64,000 nucleotides of DNA from Rhodomicrobium sp. Az07 (GTDB lineage: Bacteria; Pseudomonadota; Alphaproteobacteria; Rhizobiales; Rhodomicrobiaceae). A model generated the notes under the pieces. That model searched no databases. It saw nothing but the letters and a program-made list of their open reading frames with translations, and was not told the DNA's origin. Each line of letters begins with the position of its first letter. Positions within the stretch are counted from its first letter, which is position 1. Shown piece after piece: positions 51,838-61,995 of this stretch. The DNA lies in the NCBI RefSeq assembly GCF_018619475.1, contig NZ_JAHFZG010000004.1:181154-245153 (forward strand), read 5' to 3'. A program made the position numbers and the translations under genes.

Positions 51838-54383
51838 GAACCGTTCCTCGGCAGAACGATCCGACCGTCATTCGGCGCGTCGTCGGCATCCTCGCCGTCC
51901 TTGTCGCTCCGCGAAGCCACATAGAGGCTCACGGCTTCGCGCCAGAGTTCGGCTTCCTCGGGTGGCAAAGCGGGCAATGCGCTCCGCGGCATCTGTATCC
52001 CCTCTTTCCTGAAGGCTTCGATGATCCCCATGCGCAGTTCGGTTTTCGTTCCAAGTCCCTTGTTGAGATCGTAGATGTAGGCGTACAGCTTGAACTGGAG
52101 CGCATCGACCGTAAAATCGTCGAGCGAAACAAAAGGCTCCGGCGACGTCATCACGGCCACATGCGAACGGGCGACGTCGAGCAGCACCTCCTTGACCTTG
52201 CGCGGGTCGCTTCCGTGAAGCGCCGACACGGGAATCACCACGCGCGTCGTGTTGTTCCGCAGCGTCCAGTTTTTCACGTTGCCGGTAATGAAGGAGGAGT
52301 TCGGAACCAGCACGCTCGCGCGGTCGTAGGTTTCGATTTCGGTCGAGCGTACGCTGATCTTGCGCACAGTGCCTTCCTCGCCGCCGACCGTGACGAGATC
52401 GCCGACCTTGATCGGGCGCTCGGCCAGCAGGATGAGCCCGCTGACGAAGTTGCTGACGACGCTCTGAAGCCCGAAGCCGATGCCGACGGAGAGCGCTCCG
52501 GCTACGATGGCGAGGTTGGAGAGATTGAGCCCGGCATAGGACAGCGCGATGAGTGCCGCGGCGCCGACGCCGATATAGCCGACGCCGGTACGGATCGAGT
52601 CGCGCAGGCCGCCGGACAGGCCCGCAGGCTTCAGAACCTGCGTGTCGAGCCAGCTCTGAAACAGCCGCGCGGCGAAATAGCCGAGCACAAAGACAACGAT
52701 GGCTGCAAGAAAGGCGGCAAGCGAGACTTGCGTGTTGCCGATCCGGAAGCCGAAGAAGAGCTGGTAATACCATTCCAGGACGTCGGCCCACGGATAGCCC
52801 CATTGCAGGAGGATCAGCGGCACCGCGCCGACGAGGACGATAAACTTCAGGGACAGGCTGATCGGAACCGAAAAACGCTCGCAGCGCTTCTGGTCGATGC
52901 CGAGCGCCCTGATCCAGCCTCCGATCGCCGAATTCTCGTCGCTCATGCCCTGCGCGACACCGTCAGCCCACAGAAGCAGGATATAGACGACGGCAAGGAT
53001 CGAGCCCGTGACGATGAGCTGCTGGGCGAGGAAGCGGGACAGCGACAAATACCCCGAAAACGCCGTTACGATAATGGCGGCGGTGACTAACCAGACCGGA
53101 AGCCTGAGCAGGTTCAGCCATGTGGTCCGGGGCAGACCTTCGGAGGTCTTGTCCCGGAGCGGCGTCCTGAGGATCGCTGCCACGAGCAGCGCGACGAGAA
53201 GGTTCGCCGGAAGCGTGAAGGCAAGGGTCAGCGAGAACGGAGCCTGAACAACGCGCGTGACGGTGTAGAGGAATGTGGTCGCGCCGTAGATGAGCGCGAG
53301 CGCGAGCATCAGCCCCGAAATCCGCACGGCCGCGCCTTCGGTGGCCGGGATGAGCCGCCATTGCGGGCGGCCGGGTGCGAAAACCGTGGTTATAAGAGCA
53401 TTCACCCCCACGATCACGAGGATCGAGCCTGAGGCCGAGTAGAGCAGCCACTGGATTTTTCCAGGTACCGGCTGCGCGGCGTTCATCGCATGATAGAGGA
53501 AGACCAGCGGCAGGCAGGCGGGAATGACGCGTAGCACGATAACACCGGCCGCCGTCGATGCACGCCGCCAAAAGGGGGGGGCGCCGTCGTCGGTCCATGT
53601 CCTGAGGTGGCGTACTCCGCGCCATGAAAGGAGCGAAAGCCCGGCAAACAGCGCGAGCGCCGTGCCGAACAGATATAGCAGCTCGGACCGACCTTCGGAT
53701 TCGGCCCACCAGTTCCTGATCGTGCTTTCGGCGCGATTTATGGCCATGTCGGCATAAGCGGGGACATTCTCCCATGTCTGCAAGGACCAGATCCCCTGCA
53801 CCGGCTGGAAGAGATTGTTCGTGAAGTTCTTCCGGCGAATGTCCTGTATCGAGTTGATCAGCTGATTGACGCGCGAATGCGTGTGATCGAGCGTGGCGCG
53901 CGCCGAGTTCAGGTGGCTCAGATGAAAGGCGAGGTCGGCGCGAAGCAGGGCGGCTTCCCCTGTTTCCGGCGGCTGGTCGGCGGCCGGCACCGGGGGGAGA
54001 TTTCGACCCTGCTCATCGATAGCCCGGATTGCAGGCTCAAGCTTCTTCCAGAATTCGTCGGCGTCGCTGCGGATCCTGAGCAACTGGTCGCGGAAAGCGT
54101 TAAGCTCCTTATAGCGCAGGCCGGGCTTGCGAAGCTGGTCCTCGATATCGTCGAGCGTCTTCAGCCATTTTGCCGTCGTCCCCGCGATATCCGCGCCGAA
54201 CGCATCGTTCGCACGCTTGATGACATCGGCCTTGTTCGCTTCGGGGGTAGCGGCCTTTGGCGCGGGCGCTGCGGCCGCAGGCGCGGCTTGCTTCGCGGCG
54301 GCGTCCTGAGCGAACGCCCCGACATTCGGGACAATGAGCGCCGCCGACAGGAAACACGCAAGAATCCAGTGCCGCAAAGCCAT
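51834..54383 (-). CDS. MscS-family mechanosensitive channel with DUF3772 domain
   Basis: The 849-residue protein has a signal peptide, a periplasmic DUF3772-like domain (about 40-230, KWLKTLDDIEDQLRKPGLRY), many TM helices (about 11), and the MscS pore and beta domain: GFGLQSVVSNFVSGLILLAE, RPIKVGDLVTVGGEEGTVRK and the C-terminal FYAYI-type region (FKLYAYIYDLNKG). It releases solutes on osmotic downshock. A PsiE gene is coupled downstream. Confidence 0.9.
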   Translation of the reverse strand: MALRHWILACFLSAALIVPNVGAFAQDAAAKQAAPAAAAPAPKAATPEANKADVIKRANDAFGADIAGTTAKWLKTLDDIEDQLRKPGLRYKELNAFRDQLLRIRSDADEFWKKLEPAIRAIDEQGRNLPPVPAADQPPETGEAALLRADLAFHLSHLNSARATLDHTHSRVNQLINSIQDIRRKNFTNNLFQPVQGIWSLQTWENVPAYADMAINRAESTIRNWWAESEGRSELLYLFGTALALFAGLSLLSWRGVRHLRTWTDDGAPPFWRRASTAAGVIVLRVIPACLPLVFLYHAMNAAQPVPGKIQWLLYSASGSILVIVGVNALITTVFAPGRPQWRLIPATEGAAVRISGLMLALALIYGATTFLYTVTRVVQAPFSLTLAFTLPANLLVALLVAAILRTPLRDKTSEGLPRTTWLNLLRLPVWLVTAAIIVTAFSGYLSLSRFLAQQLIVTGSILAVVYILLLWADGVAQGMSDENSAIGGWIRALGIDQKRCERFSVPISLSLKFIVLVGAVPLILLQWGYPWADVLEWYYQLFFGFRIGNTQVSLAAFLAAIVVFVLGYFAARLFQSWLDTQVLKPAGLSGGLRDSIRTGVGYIGVGAAALIALSYAGLNLSNLAIVAGALSVGIGFGLQSVVSNFVSGLILLAERPIKVGDLVTVGGEEGTVRKISVRSTEIETYDRASVLVPNSSFITGNVKNWTLRNNTTRVVIPVSALHGSDPRKVKEVLLDVARSHVAVMTSPEPFVSLDDFTVDALQFKLYAYIYDLNKGLGTKTELRMGIIEAFRKEGIQMPRSALPALPPEEAELWREAVSLYVASRSDKDGEDADDAPNDGRIVLPRNGS

Positions 54384-54540
54384 CTGACAAATCCTTAGGA
54401 GATTGTGAAATACAGGAAGTCAGGTGTACTAGAGGGCAAGTTTGCGGGCAATAAGGCGGCCCGCGCCGTCAACCGTTCCGTGCGGCGGTTGCGAGGGTAG
54501 CACGAGGCGAGCACCCCCCGCGTGGGGAGGCGGTGCGTCG

Positions 54541-55974
54541 TTACTCGCGCACGTGGACGCTCTTGATGTTCACGAATTCGCGGATGCCGAACACACTGCA
54601 TTCTCGGCCATAGCCCGAATGCTTCACGCCGCCGAACGGCATGCGCGGATCGGATCGCACGTTCTCGTTGACGAAGGCCATGCCCGCTTCGAGGTCGTTT
54701 GCTGCGATGTCCTCGCCGCGCCGGGCGTCGCGCGTGAGCACGCCGGAGCCGAGGCCGAACTCGGAGTCGTTCGCGATGCGTATCGCGTCTTCCACGTCGC
54801 GCGCCTCGATGACCGCGGCGACGGGGCCGAACACTTCTTCATCATAGGCGGGCTGTCCGGGCTTCACGTCGGTCAGCACGGTTGGCGGATACCACGCGCC
54901 CGGCCGGTCCGGCACCTCGCCGCCGCAAAGGAGCCGCGCGCCCTTCTCGATGCTCTCGCGCACCTGCCTGTGGATCTCGTCGCGCGCGCTGACGCTCACC
55001 AGCGGGCCGAGCTTCGTCGCCGGGTCGAGCGGATCGCCCATGCGGATGGCACTCATCTTTTCCGCGAACGCCGTCTCGAACGCCTGCCGCACGGGCGCGA
55101 TCACGACGAAGCGTTTGCCCGCGATGCAGCTCTGGCCGCCGTTGACCATGCGGGCCTTCGCGGCGACGGTCGCGGCCTGCTCGACGTCCGCGTCTTCGAG
55201 CACGAGGTAGGCGTCGCTGCCGCCGAGTTCGAGCACCGTCTTCTTGAGGTTGCGGCCCGCCGCCTCCGCCACCGCCTTGCCCGCCGCCACGCTGCCGGTG
55301 AGCGTCACCGCCGCGATGTCCGGGCTGTCGATCAACTCCGCGGCGTCGCGGCCCGCGATCAGGATGGTGCGGAAGACATTGTCCGGCGCGCCGGCCTCGC
55401 GGAATACCTCCTCCATGGCGAGCGCCGAGCCGGGCACGTTGCTCGCGTGCTTCAGAAGCACGGTGTTGCCCGCCATCAACGCAGGCGCGGCGGCGCGGAA
55501 GACCTGCCAGAACGGGAAATTCCACGGCATCACGGCGAGCAGCGGCCCAAGCGGGTTGAACGCGACGTAGGTGCGTCCGCCATCGAGTTCGACCGGCCCA
55601 TTTGCGAGGAATCGCTCTGCGTTCTCGGCGAAATAATCGCAGTTGAAGGCGCATTTCTCGATCTCGGCGAGCCCCTCCGTGACGGGCTTGCCCATCTCGT
55701 CAGCCATCAGCCGCGCGAATTCATCCTTTCGCTGGCGGAGAATCCGCCCGGCCGTGCCGATAATGATGCCGCGCTCGGCGAACGATGTGCGCCGCCAGCC
55801 GCGAAACGCCTCGCGCACTTGCGCCGCCATCGCAAGCGCCTGTTCGCGCGTATGGCCTTCGTACGTGCGGCCCGGCTCTCCCGTCGCCGGGTTTACGGTC
55901 TTCAGCGCGGACGGGCTGCCGCCTCCGCCCCGCGCCGCCTTCGCCTCGTAACCGTGTCCCGCGTGATGTGTCAT
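54541..55974 (-). CDS. Succinate-semialdehyde-type NAD(P) dehydrogenase
   Basis: The 477-residue aldehyde dehydrogenase has the NAD loop LTGSVAAGKAVAEAAGRN, catalytic Glu in VLELGGSDAYLVLED, and catalytic Cys in NGGQSCIAGKRFVV. Other motifs are VMPWNFPFWQVFRAAAPALM and VFGPVAAVIEA. The sequence resembles succinate-semialdehyde dehydrogenases; the exact substrate is not fixed. I used the ATG ending at 55974, with GAGGCG upstream; the frame is open to 56025. Confidence 0.88.
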   Translation of the reverse strand: MTHHAGHGYEAKAARGGGGSPSALKTVNPATGEPGRTYEGHTREQALAMAAQVREAFRGWRRTSFAERGIIIGTAGRILRQRKDEFARLMADEMGKPVTEGLAEIEKCAFNCDYFAENAERFLANGPVELDGGRTYVAFNPLGPLLAVMPWNFPFWQVFRAAAPALMAGNTVLLKHASNVPGSALAMEEVFREAGAPDNVFRTILIAGRDAAELIDSPDIAAVTLTGSVAAGKAVAEAAGRNLKKTVLELGGSDAYLVLEDADVEQAATVAAKARMVNGGQSCIAGKRFVVIAPVRQAFETAFAEKMSAIRMGDPLDPATKLGPLVSVSARDEIHRQVRESIEKGARLLCGGEVPDRPGAWYPPTVLTDVKPGQPAYDEEVFGPVAAVIEARDVEDAIRIANDSEFGLGSGVLTRDARRGEDIAANDLEAGMAFVNENVRSDPRMPFGGVKHSGYGRECSVFGIREFVNIKSVHVRE

Positions 55975-56196
55975 GATGCGCCTCGTGATTGAAATCGCGC
56001 CCCGCCATTTCGCCTTATCGTTCAACCTCTTTTTGGCTCGCGGCGTTCCCGCCTCCCGGTTGTTCCACGGATGAGCGTCCGTTTCGTTTCCGGCCTCTCA
56101 CACGAATGTCTATTTCCTGCTGCAAAGGGGTCGGGTCTAAAGATAAATCTGCCGGCATTCATCAGCCTGCCCTCAACCTTCCGGGCCAACAGATCC

Positions 56197-57978
56197 ATGC
56201 TTCATTCGATATTCCTACTTCGCCCTATCTGCGTCGCGCTGGCCATGCTTTCGGCGCTCGTTCCCTTCGCGCCGCCCGCGCTCGCGCAGAAGGCAACCGA
56301 TCCGGCGGCCGATGCGCTGATCGGTTTCGACGCGCGCTTTGTCCCCGCCGTGGCGGAAAGCGGCATGGTGTCGGCGCAGGAAAAGGTTGCGGCCCAGGTC
56401 GGCGCCGACATCCTCAAGGCTGGCGGCAATGCCGTCGACGCGGCCGTGGCTGTCGGCTTCGCCATGGCCGTCACACATCCGCAGGCGGGTAACATCGGCG
56501 GCGGCGGCTTCATGCTGATCACGCTGGCGGACGGCCGGAAGATCGCGCTCGATTATCGCGAAACGGCACCCGCAGCCGCGACGCGCGACATGTTCCTCGA
56601 CAATCGCGGCGCGGTGGATCGCGACAAAGCGCGCTACAGCCGCGCGGCGGCGGGTGTCCCGGGCACCGTGGCGGGCCTTCTTCATGCGCTCGAAAAATAC
56701 GGCACGATGCCCCGCGACAAGATCATGGCCCCCGCGATCCGGCTCGCGGAAGAGGGCGTCGTGGTGCCTTATGGCCTCGCCTATGCCTTTTTGCGGGCGA
56801 GAGACCGGCTGAACAACGATCCGTCTACAGCCCGCTACTTCCTCAAGCCGAATGGCGAGCCCTGGCGCATGGGCGAGGTGCTCCGCCAGCCCGACCTCGC
56901 GAAGACGCTGCGCGCCATCAGCGAGCACGGCGCTGCGGGCTTCTACCAAGGCGAGGTCGCAGGCCTCATCGCCGACGAAATGAAGAAGAACGGCGGCCTC
57001 ATCACCGAGGACGACCTGAAGGCCTACACACCCGTCGAGCGCGAGCCGGTGCGCGGCGTCTATAATGGCTACGAAATCATTTCCATGCCGCCGCCATCGT
57101 CGGGCGGGGTGCATGTCATCCAGATGCTGAACATTCTGGAAGGCTTCGACCTGAAGGCGCTCGGCAGCGAGAGCGCGGACACCTATCACCGCCTCATCGA
57201 GTCGATGCGCCGCGCCTATGCCGACCGCTCGAAATATCTGGGCGATCCGGATTTCGTGCCCGTGCCAGTGGCGGGCTTGACGAACAAGGCCTATGCGGCG
57301 GAGCTTCGCAAGGGTATCGACCTCGAACACGCAACGAAGTCGGCGGACGTGTCGGCGGGCAAGCCCCCCGCGCCCGAGGGCGAGCAGACGACACATTTTT
57401 CGGTGATGGACAAGGCGGGCAACGCGGTCGCCAACACCTACACGCTGAACCTCGCTTTCGGCAGCGGGTACTCGGTCGATGGCGCGGGTTTCCTCCTCAA
57501 CAACGAGATGGACGATTTCTCCGCGAAGTCGGGCGTGCCGAACGCCTTCGGCCTGATCGGCGACGAGGCGAACGCGATCGAACCCAAAAAGCGCCCGCTG
57601 TCCTCGATGGCGCCGACCATCGTCATGAGGGACGGCGCGCCCTATCTCGTCACCGGCAGCCCCGGCGGCAGCACCATCATCACGGTGGTCCTTCAGCAAA
57701 TCCTGAACGTGCTGACCTTCGACATGAACGTGGCGGAGGCCGCCGCCGCGCCGCGTATCCATCACCAGTGGATGCCGGATAATGTCATCACCGAGCGCGG
57801 CGTTTCCGACGATACGCTGCGGCTTCTTGAGGCGCGCGGCTTCATTCTGCCGAAGAACGCGGACGGCACGTTCCAGCACCGCGTGCTCGGTCGCGCCAAT
57901 TCGATCATGAAGATAGGCCCGCTATTTCTCGGCGCGGCCGACCTTCGCGACGGCGACTCGGCAGCCATCGGATATTGA
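56197..57978 (+). CDS. ggt: Gamma-glutamyltransferase
   Basis: The 593-residue exported precursor has a signal peptide (LRPICVALAMLSALVPFAPP) and the GGT pattern. VSAQEKVAAQVGADILKAGG and GNIGGGGFMLITLADG lie in the large subunit; autocleavage is before the catalytic Thr in GEQTTHFSVMDKAGNAVAN; and the active-site strand reads PLSSMAPTIV and GSPGGSTIITVVLQ. It transfers or hydrolyses the gamma-glutamyl group of glutathione in the periplasm. Start at 56197 sits at the signal peptide. Confidence 0.94.
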   Translation: MLHSIFLLRPICVALAMLSALVPFAPPALAQKATDPAADALIGFDARFVPAVAESGMVSAQEKVAAQVGADILKAGGNAVDAAVAVGFAMAVTHPQAGNIGGGGFMLITLADGRKIALDYRETAPAAATRDMFLDNRGAVDRDKARYSRAAAGVPGTVAGLLHALEKYGTMPRDKIMAPAIRLAEEGVVVPYGLAYAFLRARDRLNNDPSTARYFLKPNGEPWRMGEVLRQPDLAKTLRAISEHGAAGFYQGEVAGLIADEMKKNGGLITEDDLKAYTPVEREPVRGVYNGYEIISMPPPSSGGVHVIQMLNILEGFDLKALGSESADTYHRLIESMRRAYADRSKYLGDPDFVPVPVAGLTNKAYAAELRKGIDLEHATKSADVSAGKPPAPEGEQTTHFSVMDKAGNAVANTYTLNLAFGSGYSVDGAGFLLNNEMDDFSAKSGVPNAFGLIGDEANAIEPKKRPLSSMAPTIVMRDGAPYLVTGSPGGSTIITVVLQQILNVLTFDMNVAEAAAAPRIHHQWMPDNVITERGVSDDTLRLLEARGFILPKNADGTFQHRVLGRANSIMKIGPLFLGAADLRDGDSAAIGY

Positions 57979-58011
57979 AGACGTTGCCGGGGATGACGAC
58001 GTCGCCCGGTT

Positions 58012-59457
58012 TCAAAGCCGGGACGACCCGCTTTTCGTCGACGCGGCCGCAGTTTTGTTCAGGAGCGCCCAGAGGGATTCCACATCGGCGCGCTTCGTCG
58101 CGGTCGCGCCGATGCTTACCCGCAGGATCTGCTTGCCCTTCAGCAAGGCGGGCGTGATATAGGCCGCGCCGCCTTCGTTCACCCTGCGGGCCAGTTCCAG
58201 ATTGTGCGCCCTCAGCGCATTTTCGTCGCCCGACAGTGCGGCGGGGACATGGCGGATGCACACGGTCTGAAACGGCACCGGCGCGAGGCGCTCCCAATCG
58301 GCGGCGGCGTCGACTCGTTGTTTGAACCATTGCGCATTGTCGAGGTCGCGGCGCACCAGTTCCTGCACGCCTTCGACACCCACATCCATCAGGTGGAACC
58401 AGAGCTTGAGCGCGCGGAAGCGTCGGCCGAGCTGGATATGCCAGTCGCGGTAATTCTTCACCGCGCCGTCCTGCTTCGTCTGGAGATAGCTCGGATTGGT
58501 GCTCATGACGCGGATCAGGTGCTCGGGATCGCGCACATAATAGGCGGTGAAGTCGAAACCGACGCCCATCCATTTGTGCGGATTGACCACCAGCGAATCG
58601 GCGCGCTCGATACCGTCCCAGCGCTCGCGGCATTCGGGCAGCACCATCGCCGTGCCCGCCATGGCGGCGTCGACATGAAGCCAAAGGCCGAAGCGCCGGG
58701 CAATGTCGGCGATCTTCGCCAGCGGATCGACGGCGGTGGTTCCGGTGGTGCCGATGCAGGCGATGACGGCGGTGGGACGCAGGCCGCGCCTGAGATCATC
58801 GGCGATGGCCGCTTCAAGCAGATCCAGCCGGATGGCATGCTCGCCGTCGGTCTCGATGAGCCGCAAGTGATCGCGGCCGAAACCTGCGAGCAGCGTCGCC
58901 TTCTCGATGCTGCTGTGGCTCTGGTCGGAGGCATAAACCACAAGCGCCGCCTCGCCGGATTGAAGCCCCTTGCGATTCTGGCCGAAGCTCGACGCGCGCT
59001 CGCGGGCGCACAGAAGCGCGGTCAGCGTTGCCGTGCTCGCCGTGTCGTGGATGACGCCCGTAAAGGCCCCGCTCAATCCCACCATCTGCCGGAGCCAGTC
59101 CATGACGACGTCCTCGACCTCGGTCGCGGCGGGGCTCGTCTGCCAGCTCATGCCTTGCGCGCCGAGCCCCGCGATCACCAGATCCGCGAGGATCGACGCA
59201 TAGCTCGTGTTGCTCGGAAAATAGGCGAAGAAGCTCGGGTGGTTCCAATGCGTGATGCCTGGGAGCACGTCTCGGTCGAGCGCGGCCACGGCCTCGTCAA
59301 GACGCCCGCCCTTTAGCGGCGGATGCGCGGGGAAGGCCGCGCGGATGTCTCCGGGCTGCGCCTGACTCATGACGGGACGGCTGGCGAGGCCCTCCCGGTA
59401 ATCCGCGACCCAATCGATCAGCTGGTGGCCGAAACGGCGGAATTCCTGAGCGTCCAT
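58012..59457 (-). CDS. Group II pyridoxal-dependent amino acid decarboxylase
   Basis: The 481-residue enzyme is of the aromatic amino acid / glutamate decarboxylase type. It has ITHWNHPSFFAYFPSNTSYA, the PLP stacking/Asp region LWLHVDAAMAGTAMVLPECR, and the Schiff-base lysine in VVNPHKWMGVGFDF. The start MDAQEFRRFGHQLIDWVADY matches Trp/Tyr/Phe decarboxylases. Substrate is inferred as an aromatic amino acid but not proven. It is convergent with ggt, 33 nt apart. Confidence 0.9.
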   Translation of the reverse strand: MDAQEFRRFGHQLIDWVADYREGLASRPVMSQAQPGDIRAAFPAHPPLKGGRLDEAVAALDRDVLPGITHWNHPSFFAYFPSNTSYASILADLVIAGLGAQGMSWQTSPAATEVEDVVMDWLRQMVGLSGAFTGVIHDTASTATLTALLCARERASSFGQNRKGLQSGEAALVVYASDQSHSSIEKATLLAGFGRDHLRLIETDGEHAIRLDLLEAAIADDLRRGLRPTAVIACIGTTGTTAVDPLAKIADIARRFGLWLHVDAAMAGTAMVLPECRERWDGIERADSLVVNPHKWMGVGFDFTAYYVRDPEHLIRVMSTNPSYLQTKQDGAVKNYRDWHIQLGRRFRALKLWFHLMDVGVEGVQELVRRDLDNAQWFKQRVDAAADWERLAPVPFQTVCIRHVPAALSGDENALRAHNLELARRVNEGGAAYITPALLKGKQILRVSIGATATKRADVESLWALLNKTAAASTKSGSSRL

Positions 59458-59572
59458 TGGTTCGTCCCTCCAAGCTGGCCTAAGCCTTGACTACTCTTTG
59501 TCCCCCTTTTCAAAGGGGAGCAAATCCAATCTCTGCCTTCGACCGGCGCGAGATGTCGCCGGAGAGCCGGTC

Positions 59573-59647
59573 ATGTCGTGGGAGGAGTTCTTCAAGGAAC
59601 GGCAGGACGCCCGCTACAAGGGCAAAGGCCGCTTCCGCTGCTGCTGA
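59573..59647 (+). CDS. 24-residue ORF with Cys-Cys end, unknown
   Basis: This short frame encodes MSWEEFFKERQDARYKGKGR then FRCC. It starts 7 nt after GGAGAG. The peptide is highly charged, has aromatic residues at its start and two terminal cysteines, and no TM. It lies on the plus strand between two minus-strand genes, with no obvious promoter. I do not recognise it. Codon use looks like the neighbours. Confidence 0.45.
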   Translation: MSWEEFFKERQDARYKGKGRFRCC

Positions 59648-59670
59648 GGCGTTTCATGTGGGCACGGCCG

Positions 59671-60579
59671 TCATGCCTTGACCGCGATGGCCTCGGTTTT
59701 TTTCCGGGTGCCGAGCAAGACGCCCGCCACGATGAGCGCGAAACCGGCCGCGTGGAACAGGTGAAGCTGTTCACCGAGCGCGAGTGTTGCGAGCAATCCA
59801 CCGAACACCGGCACGAGGAACAGGAACAGGCCCGTGTTGGCCGGTCCCATCAGCTCCACCGAACGGTTATAGAAGACATAGGCGAGGATGCTCGGGAAGA
59901 TCGAGACATAGACGATGGCCGCCACCGCCGCTTCATCCCACACCGGCCGCGAGCCCGCGCTCCATTCCCACGCCATGAACGGCGCGTTGCCGACCGCCGC
60001 AACCGCGTAGGTCACGAAATTGAAGCTCTGCCAGCTGATGCCCGGCCGCAATCTCACGCAGGCCGTGTAGACGGCCCATGACAACATCGACGAGATGATG
60101 AAGATGTCGCCGGGGTTGAAGTGGAAGGATGCGAGCGAGGCGAGGTCGCCCTTCGCGACGACGATGAGCACGCCGATAAAACCCGCCGTCAGCCCTGCAA
60201 TCTGAAGTCGCCCGATACGGTCGCCGAACAGCGCCCATGCCGTAAGCGCGATGAACATCGGCCCGGCGGCGTTGAGCACGAGCCCGTTCAGCGCCTCTGT
60301 CGAGGTCAGGCCGATATAGGACAGCGTATTGTAGGCCCCCGCCCCGATCGCGCCGAGAAACAGGAGAATGAGCCAATGCTCGCGGATCGCGGCACCATCG
60401 CGCTTGAGATGTGCCCACGCAAATGGCAGAAAGATGAGCGTCGCCAGCGTCCAGCGCAGGCAGGCCAGCGTGATCGGCGGGACATGCCCCACGATTGCAC
60501 GCCCGAGGACGAAGTTTCCCGCCCAGAAGATCGTTGTCAGCGTCATGAGAAGGCGCGGCCGGTCGAAAAATGGCGTCAA
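59671..60579 (-). CDS. EamA (DMT-superfamily) transporter
   Basis: The 302-residue protein has ten predicted helices in two EamA repeats: one opens LLMTLTTIFWAGNFVLGRAI, the other includes DIFIISSMLSWAVYTACVRL and ends in VFGGLLATLALGEQLHLFHA. Such proteins export metabolites; the substrate is unknown. I chose the TTG at 60579 because AAGGA lies 7 nt upstream and MTPFFDRPRLL is the family start; an ATG at 60663 and one at 60645 are in frame. It is divergent from purA. Confidence 0.83.
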   Translation of the reverse strand: MTPFFDRPRLLMTLTTIFWAGNFVLGRAIVGHVPPITLACLRWTLATLIFLPFAWAHLKRDGAAIREHWLILLFLGAIGAGAYNTLSYIGLTSTEALNGLVLNAAGPMFIALTAWALFGDRIGRLQIAGLTAGFIGVLIVVAKGDLASLASFHFNPGDIFIISSMLSWAVYTACVRLRPGISWQSFNFVTYAVAAVGNAPFMAWEWSAGSRPVWDEAAVAAIVYVSIFPSILAYVFYNRSVELMGPANTGLFLFLVPVFGGLLATLALGEQLHLFHAAGFALIVAGVLLGTRKKTEAIAVKA

Positions 60580-60702
60580 GGCAAGTTCCTTCACTGAGGT
60601 CTGGATGAGCGACGATTTGGTTTTAAGGCCATGCGCGCCCGGCATGGCAATGTCTGGTGGCATGGGCTAGTCTGGCGTTTTGAAGGAGATCCGGGGAACG
60701 AA

Positions 60703-61992
60703 ATGGCAAATGTGGTCGTGGTCGGCTCGCAATGGGGCGACGAAGGTAAAGGCAAGATCGTCGATTGGCTTTCCGAGCGCGCCGATATCGTGGTGCGCTT
60801 TCAGGGCGGCCACAATGCCGGACATACGCTTGTCATCGACGACAAGACCTACAAGCTTTCGCTTCTGCCCTCCGGCGTCGTTCGCGGCAAGCTTTCGGTG
60901 ATCGGCAACGGCGTCGTCGTCGATCCGTGGGCGCTGGAACATGAAATCGCAGAAGTTGCGAAACTTGGCGTAAACGTCACGCGCGACAATCTCCGCATCG
61001 CGGAAAACGCGACGATTATCCTCCCGCTGCACCGCGAACTCGATGCGCTGCGCGAGAACGCGGCGGGCGCGGGCGCCATCGGCACGACGAAGCGCGGCAT
61101 CGGCCCCGCCTATGAGGACAAGGTCGGCCGCCGCGCGATCCACGCCGTGGATCTTCTCGACCTCAAGACGCTGCCCGCCAAGATCGACCGCGCGCTTGTC
61201 CATCACAACGCGCTCAGGCGCGGCCTCGGGCAGCCGGAGATCGACCGCGACGCGCTCATTGCGGAACTCGTCGCCATCGCGCCAAAGATCGCGCCGTATG
61301 TCGAGCCGGTCTGGCAGCTTCTCGACCGCTACAAGCGCGAGGGCAAGCGCATCCTGTTCGAGGGCGCGCAAGGTTCGCTGCTCGATGTCGATCACGGCAC
61401 CTACCCTTACGTCACGTCGTCCAACACGGTGGCGGCGAGCGCCGCGACGGGCTCCGGCCTCGGCCCAAGCTCCATCAATTACGTGCTCGGCATCACCAAG
61501 GCGTATACGACGCGCGTCGGTCAGGGGCCCTTCCCGACCGAACTCACCTGCGAGGCCGGCCAACGGCTCGGCGAGCGCGGCCATGAATTCGGCACGGTCA
61601 CGGGGCGCGCGCGCCGCTGCGGCTGGTTCGACGCGACGCTCGTTCGCCAGACGATCAAGGTTTCCGGCATGAACGGCATCGCGCTGACGAAGCTCGATGT
61701 GCTCGACGGCTTCGACGAGATCAAGGTGGCCGTGGGCTACCGCCTCGGTCATCACGAGATCGACCGTCTGCCCGCATCGCAGGAGGCGCAGGCGAGCGTG
61801 CAACCGATTTACGAGGTCATGCCGGGCTGGCAGGAATCGACGCAAGGCGCGCGCTCATGGGCGGACCTGCCCGCGCAGGCGATCAAATATGTGAAGCGGC
61901 TTGAGGAACTGATCGAGGCGCCGGTCGCGATGCTGTCGACCAGCCCTGAGCGCGCCGACACGATCCTCGTCCACGACCCGTTCCAGGATTAA
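60703..61992 (+). CDS. purA: Adenylosuccinate synthetase
   Basis: The 429-residue enzyme has [18 protein letters not shown] (GTP/IMP site, catalytic Asp), [37 protein letters not shown], and the C-terminal NKxD-like region [17 protein letters not shown]. It joins IMP and aspartate using GTP to make adenylosuccinate, the committed step to AMP. Start at 60703 is the conserved MANVVVVG. Its 3' end is 3 nt from the convergent dapE/argE-type gene. Confidence 0.96.
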   Translation: MANVVVVGSQWGDEGKGKIVDWLSERADIVVRFQGGHNAGHTLVIDDKTYKLSLLPSGVVRGKLSVIGNGVVVDPWALEHEIAEVAKLGVNVTRDNLRIAENATIILPLHRELDALRENAAGAGAIGTTKRGIGPAYEDKVGRRAIHAVDLLDLKTLPAKIDRALVHHNALRRGLGQPEIDRDALIAELVAIAPKIAPYVEPVWQLLDRYKREGKRILFEGAQGSLLDVDHGTYPYVTSSNTVAASAATGSGLGPSSINYVLGITKAYTTRVGQGPFPTELTCEAGQRLGERGHEFGTVTGRARRCGWFDATLVRQTIKVSGMNGIALTKLDVLDGFDEIKVAVGYRLGHHEIDRLPASQEAQASVQPIYEVMPGWQESTQGARSWADLPAQAIKYVKRLEELIEAPVAMLSTSPERADTILVHDPFQD

Positions 61993-61995
61993 AAT

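Noticed and set aside
56215..57879. A 554-codon minus-strand frame
   Set aside because: Antisense to ggt, whose catalytic Thr region is clear.
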